DNA of 64,000 nucleotides from JAITWN01 sp050486285. Its GTDB lineage: Bacteria; Pseudomonadota; Gammaproteobacteria; SZUA-140. Where the stretch lies: contig JBJHCZ010000001.1 in assembly GCA_050486285.1 (NCBI GenBank), positions 62,001-126,000 of the forward strand, written 5' to 3'. A program made the translations under genes and the position numbers. Of the stretch, positions 1 through 8,313 are shown one piece after another. The notes under the pieces are model-generated. The model worked only from the letters and a program-made list of their open reading frames with translations, searched no databases and was not told the origin of the DNA. The stretch's first letter is position 1; each line of letters begins with the position of its first letter.

Positions 1-118
1 CTCCGGCGACTGCCCCGGTCACTGGGTCCGCAAGGCTCTCGCGTATCGTCCCGCGCAGGTAGTTGCTGCGGACCTTCAGGTCCTCTTCCGGGGCCTTCCC
101 CTGGGGCTTGTCTTTCAT
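1..118 (-). CDS. cysI: Assimilatory sulfite reductase hemoprotein (beta) subunit, N-terminal fragment
   Basis: Only the first 39 codons lie in the window; the gene runs off the left edge. The translation includes SNYLRGTIRESLADPVTG, the conserved N-terminal block of the siroheme/4Fe-4S sulfite reductase subunit that reduces sulfite to sulfide with six electrons from CysJ. The ATG at 118 follows the cysJ stop by 8 bases, and the TGAGG spanning the cysJ stop serves as its ribosome binding site, so cysJ and cysI are co-transcribed and probably translationally coupled. The siroheme ligands are outside the window. Confidence 0.88.
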   Translation of the reverse strand, partial: MKDKPQGKAPEEDLKVRSNYLRGTIRESLADPVTGAVAG

Positions 119-126
119 CACCGACC

Positions 127-1968
127 TCAATATACGTCGCGTTGATAGCGCTTGTCGCGCTGCAGTCCGTGGATGTATTCACGCGCTTGCGCCTCATCCA
201 GTCCCAGGTGTTCGGCAACGATCTCCTGCAGTGCCGCATCCACATCCCTGGCCATACGTTCGGCGTCGCCGCAGACATACAGATGCGCGCCGTCCTCCAG
301 CCAGCGACAGAGATCCGCACCCTGCTCGCGCATGCGATGCTGGACATAGACCTTGTCCGCCTGGTCGCGCGAGAAGGCCAGCGAGATCCGTGACAGGACC
401 CCGTCGGCGAGCCAGCGCTGCCATTCGGTCTGGTAGAGGAAATCGGTACGGAAATGCGGATTGCCGAAGAACAGCCAGTTGGCCCCGGTCGCGCCCTGCA
501 TCTCGCGCGCTTGTACAAAGGCACGGAACGGTGCGATACCGGTCCCGGGACCAATCATGATGATTGCTGTCGCCGGATCGGCCGGTAACCTGAAGTTCTT
601 GTTGCGACGAATGAAGACCGGGACCCGCTCGCCGGGCACGGCGATGTCAGCGAGCCAGGTCGAGGCGAGGCCGTAACGCGGCTGGCCATGGCGACGGCCG
701 CGCACGGCGGCGACCGTGAGATGGACCTCGCCCGGGGTCGCGAGCGGACTCGAGGCGATCGAATACTCGCGCGGCTGCAGGCGGCGCAGCCTCCCGAGTA
801 GCGCCGTCGCGTCGATGCCGGCCAGCGGATATTCGATGACCAGATCGATCAGTTGGCGGACCTTGATAAAGGCCATCAGTTCCGGTCGCCGCGCCTCGTC
901 ACACAAGGCCAGCAGCTCCGCGGAGCCGGACAGGCGCGCCCATTCGGTCACCAGCTTCGGCGTCAGCGTCGTCAGTTCGTAGTCCCGACGCAGTATATCG
1001 ACCAGCGTGACCTCGCCGCCGCCTTCCGGGGCCGCGACCGTCTGGTCCGGCGCCAGTCCCAGGCCGGTGAGGATTTCGGAGACCGCTTCCTCACGGTTCT
1101 CGGCGATCACGCCGAGCACATCACCGGGTTCGTAATCGAGTCCGCTGTCCTCGGTCGACAATTCGATATGCCAGGTCTCCTGTACCGAGCCGCGACCGCT
1201 CAGGCAGACCGACTCGAGCACCTCGGCGGCGATCGGATTGCGGCGGTCCCGGGGACGGTCGGCCTTTGCCGTGCCCGCCACACGACCGGAGGTCGCCGCA
1301 GCCGGGTGGGCAGTACCGGCGCCGGCATGATCCCCGATCAGCGCAGCGAATTTTTTCAGTACCTGCGCGAGCCACTGATCGGCGACCTCCTCGAAATCGA
1401 CATCACAGTCGATGCGCGACTGGATGCGATCCGCGCCAAGCGCCTCGAGACGGGCATCGAGGTCGCGACCGGTCTGGCAGAAGCGTTCATAGCTGCTGTC
1501 GCCGAGCGCGAGCACCGCGAAGCGGAGGCCGGAGAGCTTCGGCGCCTTTCGGCTGTGCAGGAATTCGTAGAAGTCACGCGCCCCGTCGGGTGGATCGCCC
1601 TCGCCGTGGGTCGCCGTGATAATCAGCAGATCCCGCTCATCACGCAGGCGGCGGGCCTTGTAGTCGGCCATGTCGAACACCTGCGCCGGCATGCCCAGCG
1701 CTTGGGCATTGAGGCCTGCCTGGACGGCGAGCGCTTCGGAGTTGCCGCTCTCGGATCCGTACAGGATCGTCAGCCCCGGTACGGTATCCGCCGGTGCAGC
1801 CAACGGGGGCACCTTGCCGCCTGCAGCGACCGGACGGCCGATCAGATAGCCGCTGGCCCATTGCTGCTGCTCCGGGGTCAGGGTGTCTGCGAGCTGTCGC
1901 AGCTGTCGCATCTGTTCGTCGGACAGCGGTGTGCCGCGGGAATCGGGCGGTTTCATTTGGTTTGGCAC
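127..1968 (-). CDS. cysJ: Sulfite reductase [NADPH] flavoprotein alpha subunit
   Basis: This 613-residue protein supplies electrons from NADPH through FAD and FMN to CysI in cytoplasmic assimilatory sulfite reduction. Domain order matches the family: a flavodoxin-type FMN domain (YGSESGNSEAL near residue 70, THGEGDPPDGA, LGDSSYE), an FAD-binding connecting domain (REYSIASSP), then the NADPH-binding part (GPGTGIAPFRAF, YVCGDAERMA) and the C-terminal KRYQRDVY typical of CysJ. Length is close to the usual 600. The start is either GTG at 1968, preceded by a weak GGCGG, or ATG at 1956, which lacks a clear ribosome binding site. It is transcribed divergently from tadA across a 117-base gap. Confidence 0.95.
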   Translation of the reverse strand: MPNQMKPPDSRGTPLSDEQMRQLRQLADTLTPEQQQWASGYLIGRPVAAGGKVPPLAAPADTVPGLTILYGSESGNSEALAVQAGLNAQALGMPAQVFDMADYKARRLRDERDLLIITATHGEGDPPDGARDFYEFLHSRKAPKLSGLRFAVLALGDSSYERFCQTGRDLDARLEALGADRIQSRIDCDVDFEEVADQWLAQVLKKFAALIGDHAGAGTAHPAAATSGRVAGTAKADRPRDRRNPIAAEVLESVCLSGRGSVQETWHIELSTEDSGLDYEPGDVLGVIAENREEAVSEILTGLGLAPDQTVAAPEGGGEVTLVDILRRDYELTTLTPKLVTEWARLSGSAELLALCDEARRPELMAFIKVRQLIDLVIEYPLAGIDATALLGRLRRLQPREYSIASSPLATPGEVHLTVAAVRGRRHGQPRYGLASTWLADIAVPGERVPVFIRRNKNFRLPADPATAIIMIGPGTGIAPFRAFVQAREMQGATGANWLFFGNPHFRTDFLYQTEWQRWLADGVLSRISLAFSRDQADKVYVQHRMREQGADLCRWLEDGAHLYVCGDAERMARDVDAALQEIVAEHLGLDEAQAREYIHGLQRDKRYQRDVY

Positions 1969-2085
1969 AGCCGCCTACTATACGTCCGACGGGAAATCCT
2001 GCAACATTTTACCCGTAGATTCCTGTGTCGGGCCATCGCCGACATGCGCGCCAACGGGGCCAGGGCAAACTGATATGAGCGGGTT

Positions 2086-2535
2086 GTGACCGACGACGAC
2101 TTCATGCGCCATGCCCTGGCGCTCGCCCGCCACGGCGCGGAGCAGGGCGAGGTTCCCGTCGGCGCGGTCCTCGTCAGTGGCGACGGCCGCATCCTCGGCG
2201 AAGGTTATAACCGGCCGATCTGCTCACACGACCCGACCGGACACGCCGAGGTCATCGCGCTGCGCGAGGGCGCCGCCGCGCTCGGCAATTATCGCCTGCT
2301 CGACACCACTCTCTACGTCACGCTCGAGCCATGCATCATGTGTGCCGGCGCGATCGTCCATGCGCGGGTCAAACGCCTCGTCTACGGCGCGGCCGACCCG
2401 AAGGGCGGGGCGGCCGGCAGCGTGTTCGACGTGTTCGCATCCGGCAAGGTCAATCACCGGGTCATCGTCGACGGTGGCGTGCTGGCGGAGGAATGCGGCG
2501 CAGTGCTGACGGAGTTCTTTCGGGCGCGACGCTGA
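2086..2535 (+). CDS. tadA: tRNA-specific adenosine deaminase
   Basis: TadA deaminates A34 to inosine in the anticodon wobble position of tRNA-Arg(ACG). The 149-residue protein has the cytidine/deoxycytidylate deaminase zinc motif: HAE at residues 53-55 and PCIMC with C83 and C86, with E55 as the proton shuttle. Length and the block EVPVGAV are standard for the family. The start is GTG at 2086; no better in-frame ATG lies near the conserved N-terminus. It reads divergently from cysJ. Confidence 0.95.
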   Translation: MTDDDFMRHALALARHGAEQGEVPVGAVLVSGDGRILGEGYNRPICSHDPTGHAEVIALREGAAALGNYRLLDTTLYVTLEPCIMCAGAIVHARVKRLVYGAADPKGGAAGSVFDVFASGKVNHRVIVDGGVLAEECGAVLTEFFRARR

Positions 2536-2564
2536 ACCGGGCTGATGATATGAAAGGTCTGGAA

Positions 2565-3011
2565 ATGAAGATCCCGCCGGCGTTGCTCATCGCCGCGCTC
2601 GCGTTGCTGATGTGGCTGACGCCTGCCATTGCCCCTGGTCTGTCGTTTTCGTCACCCTGGCAGTCGGCGGTCATGTGGCTGTTCGCAATCCCGGGTGTGC
2701 TGTTCACCTTTGCCGGCCTCGCCGCGTTCCGTCGCGAAGGGACGACGGTCGACCCCACCCGGCCGGAGCGTGCCTCGTCCCTGGTCGTGACCGGGGTCTA
2801 CCGGTACAGCCGCAATCCGATGTATCTGGGTTTCCTGCTGGTGTTGACGGGTTGGGCGATCCATATCGCCAACCTGCTCGCGTTCGCGGCGCTCCCGGTC
2901 TTCGTCGCGTACATGACGCGATTCCAGATCATTCCCGAGGAGCGTGCGCTGCTGTCCAGGTTCGGTGAAGCCTACCGCGCCTACCTGGGATCGGTTCGCC
3001 GCTGGCTGTAA
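2565..3011 (+). CDS. Isoprenylcysteine carboxyl methyltransferase-like membrane protein
   Basis: A 148-residue integral membrane protein of the ICMT/PEMT-like methyltransferase family often annotated in bacteria as a methyltransferase of unknown substrate. Visible signs are three to four hydrophobic helices and the family core GVYRYSRNPMYLGF, followed by the hydrophobic stretch LLVLTGWAI and the late EERALLSRFGEAYRAY. The ATG at 2565 has AAAGG seven bases upstream; an ATG five codons earlier (2550) is possible but lacks a good ribosome binding site. It starts 29 bases after tadA and may be co-transcribed. The substrate cannot be inferred. Confidence 0.8.
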   Translation: MKIPPALLIAALALLMWLTPAIAPGLSFSSPWQSAVMWLFAIPGVLFTFAGLAAFRREGTTVDPTRPERASSLVVTGVYRYSRNPMYLGFLLVLTGWAIHIANLLAFAALPVFVAYMTRFQIIPEERALLSRFGEAYRAYLGSVRRWL

Positions 3012-3123
3012 TCGGGATATAAACACAGGTTCTGACATCGTTCCCGATGAAGTAACATATACCCATGGCCGGTATGGACATCTGTCTCAAAGATAGCGAA
3101 CCCGGCGAGCAGGCCGGGTCGCG

Positions 3124-3591
3124 ATGAACGCCGTACGCCTTCGTTATCGCTTGCTGCGCCGTCGCGCCCATGCCTGGTTGTCACGTCATCCCCGATTGCG
3201 CGACGGCCTCCATGCCGCCGGTACGCTCAGGGGCGGGCCGGAGACGATCGCCCGCGGCGTCGCGATCGGCCTGTTCATCGGCCTCACCCCGACCTTCGGC
3301 ATACAGACGGTCCTGATGGTCGCGGTCTGTATCCTGCTGTCCGGCAACTTCCCGGTCGCGTTCGTAAGTTCCTTCGTCGCCAATCCGTTCACGATCGGGC
3401 CGCTGTACTGGGGCTATCACGAACTTGGCGAGTGGATGGTGTTGTCACTGCCAGGATCCTCAGCGATCGATTCCGCCGGTGTCGGTGACGAGCTCCTGTA
3501 TACCGGGCTCGGAAGCCTTGCGATCGCGCTGCCGGTCGCCGTGATCGCCTATCTCCTGATGCACCTGCTGTTGTCCCGCCGGTCGGGATGA
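3124..3591 (+). CDS. DUF2062 domain membrane protein
   Basis: A 155-residue protein of the DUF2062 family, small proteins with two hydrophobic hairpins. The diagnostic central segment is GVAIGLFIGLTPTFGIQTVL followed by VANPFTIGPLYW, and a last hydrophobic helix ends just before the C-terminus. The N-terminus is basic (RLRYRLLRRRAHAWLSRHP). No function is established for the family; members often sit next to lipid A or competence genes, but nothing of that kind is adjacent here. The ATG at 3124 follows a GC-rich stretch without a strong ribosome binding site. Confidence 0.8.
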   Translation: MNAVRLRYRLLRRRAHAWLSRHPRLRDGLHAAGTLRGGPETIARGVAIGLFIGLTPTFGIQTVLMVAVCILLSGNFPVAFVSSFVANPFTIGPLYWGYHELGEWMVLSLPGSSAIDSAGVGDELLYTGLGSLAIALPVAVIAYLLMHLLLSRRSG

Positions 3592-3613
3592 CCCGCGATA
3601 CGTTTTAGTCATC

Positions 3614-4099
3614 ATGTCGCAAAGACAGATCGATGCCTTCGAGCTGGCGCCGGCCTCCATCGCCGATGAGCGGGCGCTGGTCGCGCTGATGTCCGCATTC
3701 AATAAGGCCGAGGGCATTGCATGGCAGCCCGGCCCGATGGGCGACGCGTTGCGCCGTCTGCTGGCGCAACCCGCGCTCGGCATCGTCCTGCTGGCGCGGG
3801 AGAGGGCGAGCGGAGAGTCCGCGGGCTATGCGCTCGCGACCTTCGGCTACGACATCGAGTACGGGGGTCTGGATGCCTTCGTCACCGAGCTGTTCGTCGC
3901 GCCCGGCTATCGCTGCCGCGGCCTCGGTCGTTTCCTGCTCGAGGCGATCATCAGTCAGGTACGCCAACACGGCGCGAACGCCGTTCACCTGATGGTCCGC
4001 CCGGACAATACCCATGCGCGGGCGCTCTATGAGCGGCTCGGTTTCGAGACCGCGCCGCGGCTGATGATGACCAAGCGGCTCGATGCCGGCCGCTTGTAG
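3614..4099 (+). CDS. GNAT-family N-acetyltransferase
   Basis: A 161-residue single-domain acetyltransferase. The acetyl-CoA pyrophosphate-binding signature is clear in VAPGYRCRGLGRFLLEAI (R/Q-x-x-G-x-G/A), followed by the HLMVRPDNTHARALYERLGF block that closes the GNAT fold. The substrate is not predictable. The start ATG at 3614 lies 22 bases after the DUF2062 gene and the stop lies 3 bases before the next gene, so it belongs to a compact plus-strand run with the deacetylase-like gene downstream. An acetyltransferase next to a deacetylase could mean an acetylation/deacetylation pair, but that is only inference from position. Confidence 0.88.
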   Translation: MSQRQIDAFELAPASIADERALVALMSAFNKAEGIAWQPGPMGDALRRLLAQPALGIVLLARERASGESAGYALATFGYDIEYGGLDAFVTELFVAPGYRCRGLGRFLLEAIISQVRQHGANAVHLMVRPDNTHARALYERLGFETAPRLMMTKRLDAGRL

Positions 4100-4102
4100 C
4101 CC

Positions 4103-5020
4103 ATGTCCCTTGCCTTCATCTCCCATCCGGACTGCGCGCTGCATGACATGGGGCCGCTACATCCGGAATGTCCGGCGCGGCTGGATGCGATCGCCGACCG
4201 GCTGATCGCCGGGGGATTCGATGCCGTGCTCGAGCATCATGATGCGCCAATGGCCGAACGCGGGCAATTGCTTCGTGTCCACGATGCCGCCCATGTCGAC
4301 CATATCTTCGCGATCGCACCGCAAAAAGGCGGCGTCATGCTCGATCCGGACACCCGCATGAACCCTCACAGCCTGAACGCCGCGCTGCGGGCCGCCGGCG
4401 CCGGCGTGCTCGCGGTCGACCTCGTGACCGGCGGCCGCGCGTCGGCCGCCTTCTGCAGCGTGCGTCCGCCCGGGCATCATGCCGAGCGCGGTCGGGCGAT
4501 GGGCTTCTGCCTGTTCAACAACATCGCGGTCGCCGCCGCGCACGCGCTGGAAGCGCATCGCCTCGAGCGCATCGCGATCGTCGACTTCGATGTGCACCAC
4601 GGCAACGGCACCGAGGACATCTTTCGCGATGATGCCCGCGTGCTGTTCTGCTCGACGTTCCAGCACCCTTTCTATCCGCATTCAGGCGCGGACACGCGCA
4701 ATGCACATATCATCAACGTCCCGCTGCGGGCCGGCAGCGACGGCAAGGTGTTCCGCGCGGCCGTCAGTGAACGCTGGCGGCCGGCGCTCGACGCGCACCG
4801 GCCGCAGTTGATCCTGATTTCGGCAGGGTTCGACGCGCATATCGAGGACGAACTTGCCGGCCTGGCGCTGGTCGAGGACGACTATGCCTGGGTGACGGCG
4901 GAACTGCGGGACGTTGCAAGGGCGCATTGCGGCGGCCGGATCGTCTCGATGCTCGAGGGCGGCTACGCGCTCGATGCCCTTGGTCGCTGCGTCGAGGCCC
5001 ATCTGCGGGCACTGACCTGA
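4103..5020 (+). CDS. Histone deacetylase-family (class II-like) zinc hydrolase
   Basis: A 305-residue cytoplasmic member of the arginase/deacetylase fold, related to bacterial acetylpolyamine and acetyl-lysine deacetylases. The catalytic set is complete: RPPGHHAE with H125/H126, the zinc ligands D163 and H165 in VDFDVHHGNGTE, and D244 in SAGFDAH. The C-terminal EGGYALDALG carries the conserved GGY. Length is typical. The ATG at 4103 comes three bases after the acetyltransferase stop, so the two are co-expressed. Substrate, whether protein lysine, polyamine or a small metabolite, cannot be chosen from sequence. Confidence 0.92.
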   Translation: MSLAFISHPDCALHDMGPLHPECPARLDAIADRLIAGGFDAVLEHHDAPMAERGQLLRVHDAAHVDHIFAIAPQKGGVMLDPDTRMNPHSLNAALRAAGAGVLAVDLVTGGRASAAFCSVRPPGHHAERGRAMGFCLFNNIAVAAAHALEAHRLERIAIVDFDVHHGNGTEDIFRDDARVLFCSTFQHPFYPHSGADTRNAHIINVPLRAGSDGKVFRAAVSERWRPALDAHRPQLILISAGFDAHIEDELAGLALVEDDYAWVTAELRDVARAHCGGRIVSMLEGGYALDALGRCVEAHLRALT

Positions 5021-5036
5021 AGGGGAGGGATTCCAC

Positions 5037-6548
5037 ATGAACGATTCGCCACCGAAACTCGTCGTCTTCGTCCACGGCTGGAGCGTGACGCATACTGATA
5101 CCTATGGCGGACTGCCCGAGCGGCTCGCCGCCGAGGGACGGGCCGCGGGTGTGCCGATCGCGGTGCGGCAGATCTGGCTCGGACGCTATATCAGTTTCCA
5201 CGACGAGGTCCGGGTGCCCGATATCTCTCGAGCCTTCGAGGAGGCTGTCGAGCGCGAGCTGCGCGCCGAGATCGAGCGTCACGGCCGCTTTGCGTGCATC
5301 ACCCATTCGACCGGCGGCCCGGTGATCCGCGACTGGTGGCAGCGTCACTACCTGTCGCGTGCCGGTTCCGGCCAGTGTCCGATGAGCCATCTGGTCATGC
5401 TGGCGCCGGCGAACTTCGGTTCGGCGCTCGCGCAGCTCGGCAAGAGCCGGGTCGGTCGGCTGAAGTCGTGGTTCGAGGGCGTGGAGCCGGGGCAGGGCGT
5501 ACTCGACTGGCTCGAACTCGGCAGCGGCGAGGCCTGGGCGCTCAACAATGCCTGGATCGATTCGGGCGACTCGGCAATCACCGCGCGCGGCGTCTTTCCG
5601 TTCGTGCTGACCGGGCAGGCAATCGACCGCAAGTTCTACGACAATCTGAACACCTATACCGGCGAGACCGGTTCCGACGGCGTCGTCCGCGTCGCCGCGG
5701 CGAACCTGAACTGCACGCGGGTAAGGCTGCACCAGTCGCCGGTCCGCAAGGACGCGAGCGGTGGTCATGCCGCGCCGGAATTGAGGCTGCGTGACGGCAC
5801 GGACGTCGAGCATGCGCCCGTGACCGCGTTCCGCCTGGTCGCCGGCGTCTCCCATTCCGGCAAGGACAAGGGCATCATGCGCAGCGTCGGCGCGCGTAAG
5901 GGCGGGGAGCTCATCGCCGCGATCTTCGACTGCCTGCGGGTACGCGCCCGACAGGACTACCTCGCGCTGTCCCGGCGCTTCGCGCAGGAATCGGACGAGA
6001 TCCAGCGGGCCGAGCGCATCGAGGTCGAGTCGCGATTGTTGCTGCCCGACAATCACTTCATCCATGACCGCTACTCGATGGTGATCTTTCGCGTCCACGA
6101 TGAGGCCGGGCATCCGGTCGTCGATTACGACCTGATCCTGACCGCCGGGGCGGACAGCAATCCGAACCATCTGCCGAAGGGCTTCGCGGTCGATCGGCAG
6201 GGCAACAAGCGCAGCGCCGGCACCGTGACCTATTATTTCAACTGGGATATCATGACGGGGTGCGACGAGGTCCGGCACGGCGACCGGGTGTTGCGACCGG
6301 AGAGCTGTGGCGCCGAGCGCCTCGGTCTCAGGATCGTTCCACGCCCGACCGACGGTTTCGTGCATTACCTGCCCTGCGAGATCGGCGCGTCGAAGTCACT
6401 GCTGAAGGACATCCTGAAACCGAACCAGACGACCCTCGTTGACATCACGCTGCGGCGAGTGATTCGTCGCGGCGTCTTCGAACTCGATCGCGGGACAGGA
6501 CAGAAGAGCTTCAGGAAAATTCGGCCGGGGGGGCCGATTCTCGAGTGA
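5037..6548 (+). CDS. Two-domain alpha/beta-hydrolase (lipase-like) protein
   Basis: A 503-residue protein with no signal peptide. The N-terminal part looks like an alpha/beta hydrolase: KLVVFVHGWS (oxyanion-hole HG motif near residues 9-17), then CITHSTGGPVIRDW, a nucleophile elbow in which the first Gly of GxSxG is replaced, and VMLAPANFGSALA as in PGAP1-like and lipase families. The second half, from about residue 320, is beta-rich and lacks a motif I know (DRYSMVIFRVHDEAGHP, TYYFNWDIMTGCDEV). AGGGGAGGG precedes ATG 5037, 16 bases after the deacetylase-like gene. Likely an esterase or phospholipase; the C-terminal domain may bind a partner or substrate. Confidence 0.65.
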   Translation: MNDSPPKLVVFVHGWSVTHTDTYGGLPERLAAEGRAAGVPIAVRQIWLGRYISFHDEVRVPDISRAFEEAVERELRAEIERHGRFACITHSTGGPVIRDWWQRHYLSRAGSGQCPMSHLVMLAPANFGSALAQLGKSRVGRLKSWFEGVEPGQGVLDWLELGSGEAWALNNAWIDSGDSAITARGVFPFVLTGQAIDRKFYDNLNTYTGETGSDGVVRVAAANLNCTRVRLHQSPVRKDASGGHAAPELRLRDGTDVEHAPVTAFRLVAGVSHSGKDKGIMRSVGARKGGELIAAIFDCLRVRARQDYLALSRRFAQESDEIQRAERIEVESRLLLPDNHFIHDRYSMVIFRVHDEAGHPVVDYDLILTAGADSNPNHLPKGFAVDRQGNKRSAGTVTYYFNWDIMTGCDEVRHGDRVLRPESCGAERLGLRIVPRPTDGFVHYLPCEIGASKSLLKDILKPNQTTLVDITLRRVIRRGVFELDRGTGQKSFRKIRPGGPILE

Positions 6549-6557
6549 GGTGTGACA

Positions 6558-7109
6558 ATGGCCGCGTCGCGGGCGGAAGACGTCATCTTTCATCTGAACG
6601 ACAGCGACGAGATCGTATTCGTCAACGACGCCTGGGACGCCTTTGCGGCGGCCAACGGCGGCGAGAAGATTGTGAGCGGCAGGATACTGGGCCGTTCCCT
6701 GTGGCCGTTGATCGCGGATGCCGAGACCCGCAAGTTCATCCACGATATCCTCGGGCAGGTTCGCGCCGGTCGAACGGTCCGCTTCGCATACCGCTGCGAT
6801 GCGCCGGACTGCCGCAGGCAGATGGACATGCAGGTCATGCCCGACGAAGCGGGCCTCGTCGTTTTTCGTTCACGGACTACGAGCGAGTCGCCGAGAGCCC
6901 CGGAACCCCTGCTGGATCCGAATACCGCCCGGACCACCGAGGTGGTCCGGGTCTGTGGCTGGTGCAAGCGCGTACGGGTCAACGAGGACTGGCTCGAAAT
7001 CGAGGAGGCGGCCTCGCGCGCCCCGCAGCTCCGAAGCGTCCCGACCCCGTCCGTATCCCATGGAATCTGTGACGATTGCCGCCAAAGACTGATGCAGGAA
7101 ACCGGATGA
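6558..7109 (+). CDS. PAS-like sensor protein with C-terminal zinc-ribbon-type cysteines
   Basis: A 183-residue protein. Residues about 5-110 read as a small PAS-type sensor (IFHLNDSDEIVFVNDAWDAF, then GRILGRSLWPLI). The C-terminal third holds two CxxC pairs, CGWCKRVR and CDDCRQR, likely to bind one zinc. It has no output domain. GAGG seven bases before ATG 6558 supports that start over GTG 6552. Its stop overlaps the start of the following diguanylate cyclase gene (ATGA), so the two are translationally coupled, which suggests that this protein feeds a signal to the cyclase or acts with it. The ligand is unknown. Confidence 0.7.
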   Translation: MAASRAEDVIFHLNDSDEIVFVNDAWDAFAAANGGEKIVSGRILGRSLWPLIADAETRKFIHDILGQVRAGRTVRFAYRCDAPDCRRQMDMQVMPDEAGLVVFRSRTTSESPRAPEPLLDPNTARTTEVVRVCGWCKRVRVNEDWLEIEEAASRAPQLRSVPTPSVSHGICDDCRQRLMQETG

Positions 7110-8302
7110 AAACAAGATTTCCCGTCTCGCCGGAAAGCCTTATCGACCTGCTGCTGGATGCGATCTGCCTGGTGAATCGGGAAGGAGACTTCCTGTATGT
7201 GAGCGCGGCGGGTGAACGCATCTTCGGCTACCGGCCGGAGGAAATGATCGGCAGGCCGGTCCTGGATTTTGTGCATCCCGATGACCGTGGGCGCACCGTT
7301 GAGGCCATCGATGAGATACTGGACGGTATCCACAAGCCCTGCTTCGAGAACCGGTACGTGCGCAAGGACGGCAGCACCGTGCACATCATGTGGTCGGCCC
7401 GCTGGTCGGATGCCGGCCAGATCCGGGTGGCGGTCGCGCGTGATATCACCGAAAGACGGCATGCGGAAGCAAAGCAGGCCGCCCTTTATGCCATCTCGGA
7501 GGCGGCGAATGCCTCGGGGGATCTGCAACAGCTGTTTCGCCATGTCGGGGAGCTCGTCAAGCAGCTCCTGCCTGCCGCCGAGCTCGAGATCACGCTCAAC
7601 GACCAGGAATCGACGATCGCATCGCCGGAGTCAGAGTTGGATCCGGAGTCGGCAGGCCATCTCCGGTTGCCGCTCCAGTTCGGTAACGACGTACTCGGTA
7701 CGCTGTTCCTGCGCGGGCGTAGCGGCAGCGCGCACTTCGACGCCCGCGACAGGGATCTGCTGGAATACATTGCGGAACAGCTCGCGGCAGCGATCGAACG
7801 CAAGCATATGCAGGCCCGCCTTCAATACCTGGCGCTGCACGACCCGCTGACCGGCCTGCCGAATCGCGCGCTGTTCCTCGACCACCTGCAGGCAGCGCTG
7901 GCCAGGGCGAGACGGAACCGGACCCGGATCGCGGTCCTCTACCTCGACCTCGACCGTTTCAAGCAGGTCAACGACCACCACGGCCATGCCGCGGGCGATC
8001 ACATGTTGAGGGAGGTGGCGCGCCGCTTGTCGGCCTGCATCCGGGAATCCGATGTGGTCGGCCGGCTTGGCGGCGACGAATTCGTGGTCCTGCTCGACGG
8101 TATCAGGGAGGCCGGTTGCGCGTCCGTCGTCGAGGGCAAGATCACGGCGGCACTCGCGGCGTCGTGCGAATTCGCCGGAATCCCCCTGCCGATGACGCCG
8201 AGCATCGGTGCCGCGGTCTACCCGGAAGACGGGGAGGGCGTCGACGATCTCATCCACCACGCCGACAAGGCGATGTACCGGGCGAAGAGAAGACGGTACT
8301 AG
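7106..8302 (+). CDS. PAS-GAF-GGDEF diguanylate cyclase
   Basis: A 398-residue soluble protein predicted to make cyclic di-GMP. An N-terminal PAS domain (residues about 10-120: FLYVSAAGERIFGYRPEEMIG, DFVHPDDRGRT) is followed by a GAF-like segment (about 130-240) and a GGDEF domain with LTGLPNRALFLDHL, YLDLDRFKQVND and the intact active site GRLGGDEF. No RxxD inhibitory site is obvious directly upstream of GGDEF. No EAL domain follows. The ATG at 7106 overlaps the preceding PAS/zinc gene's stop codon. It is convergent with the SLC13 gene, only 11 bases apart. Confidence 0.92.
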   Translation: MKTRFPVSPESLIDLLLDAICLVNREGDFLYVSAAGERIFGYRPEEMIGRPVLDFVHPDDRGRTVEAIDEILDGIHKPCFENRYVRKDGSTVHIMWSARWSDAGQIRVAVARDITERRHAEAKQAALYAISEAANASGDLQQLFRHVGELVKQLLPAAELEITLNDQESTIASPESELDPESAGHLRLPLQFGNDVLGTLFLRGRSGSAHFDARDRDLLEYIAEQLAAAIERKHMQARLQYLALHDPLTGLPNRALFLDHLQAALARARRNRTRIAVLYLDLDRFKQVNDHHGHAAGDHMLREVARRLSACIRESDVVGRLGGDEFVVLLDGIREAGCASVVEGKITAALAASCEFAGIPLPMTPSIGAAVYPEDGEGVDDLIHHADKAMYRAKRRRY

Positions 8303-8313
8303 CCCGGCGGGTG

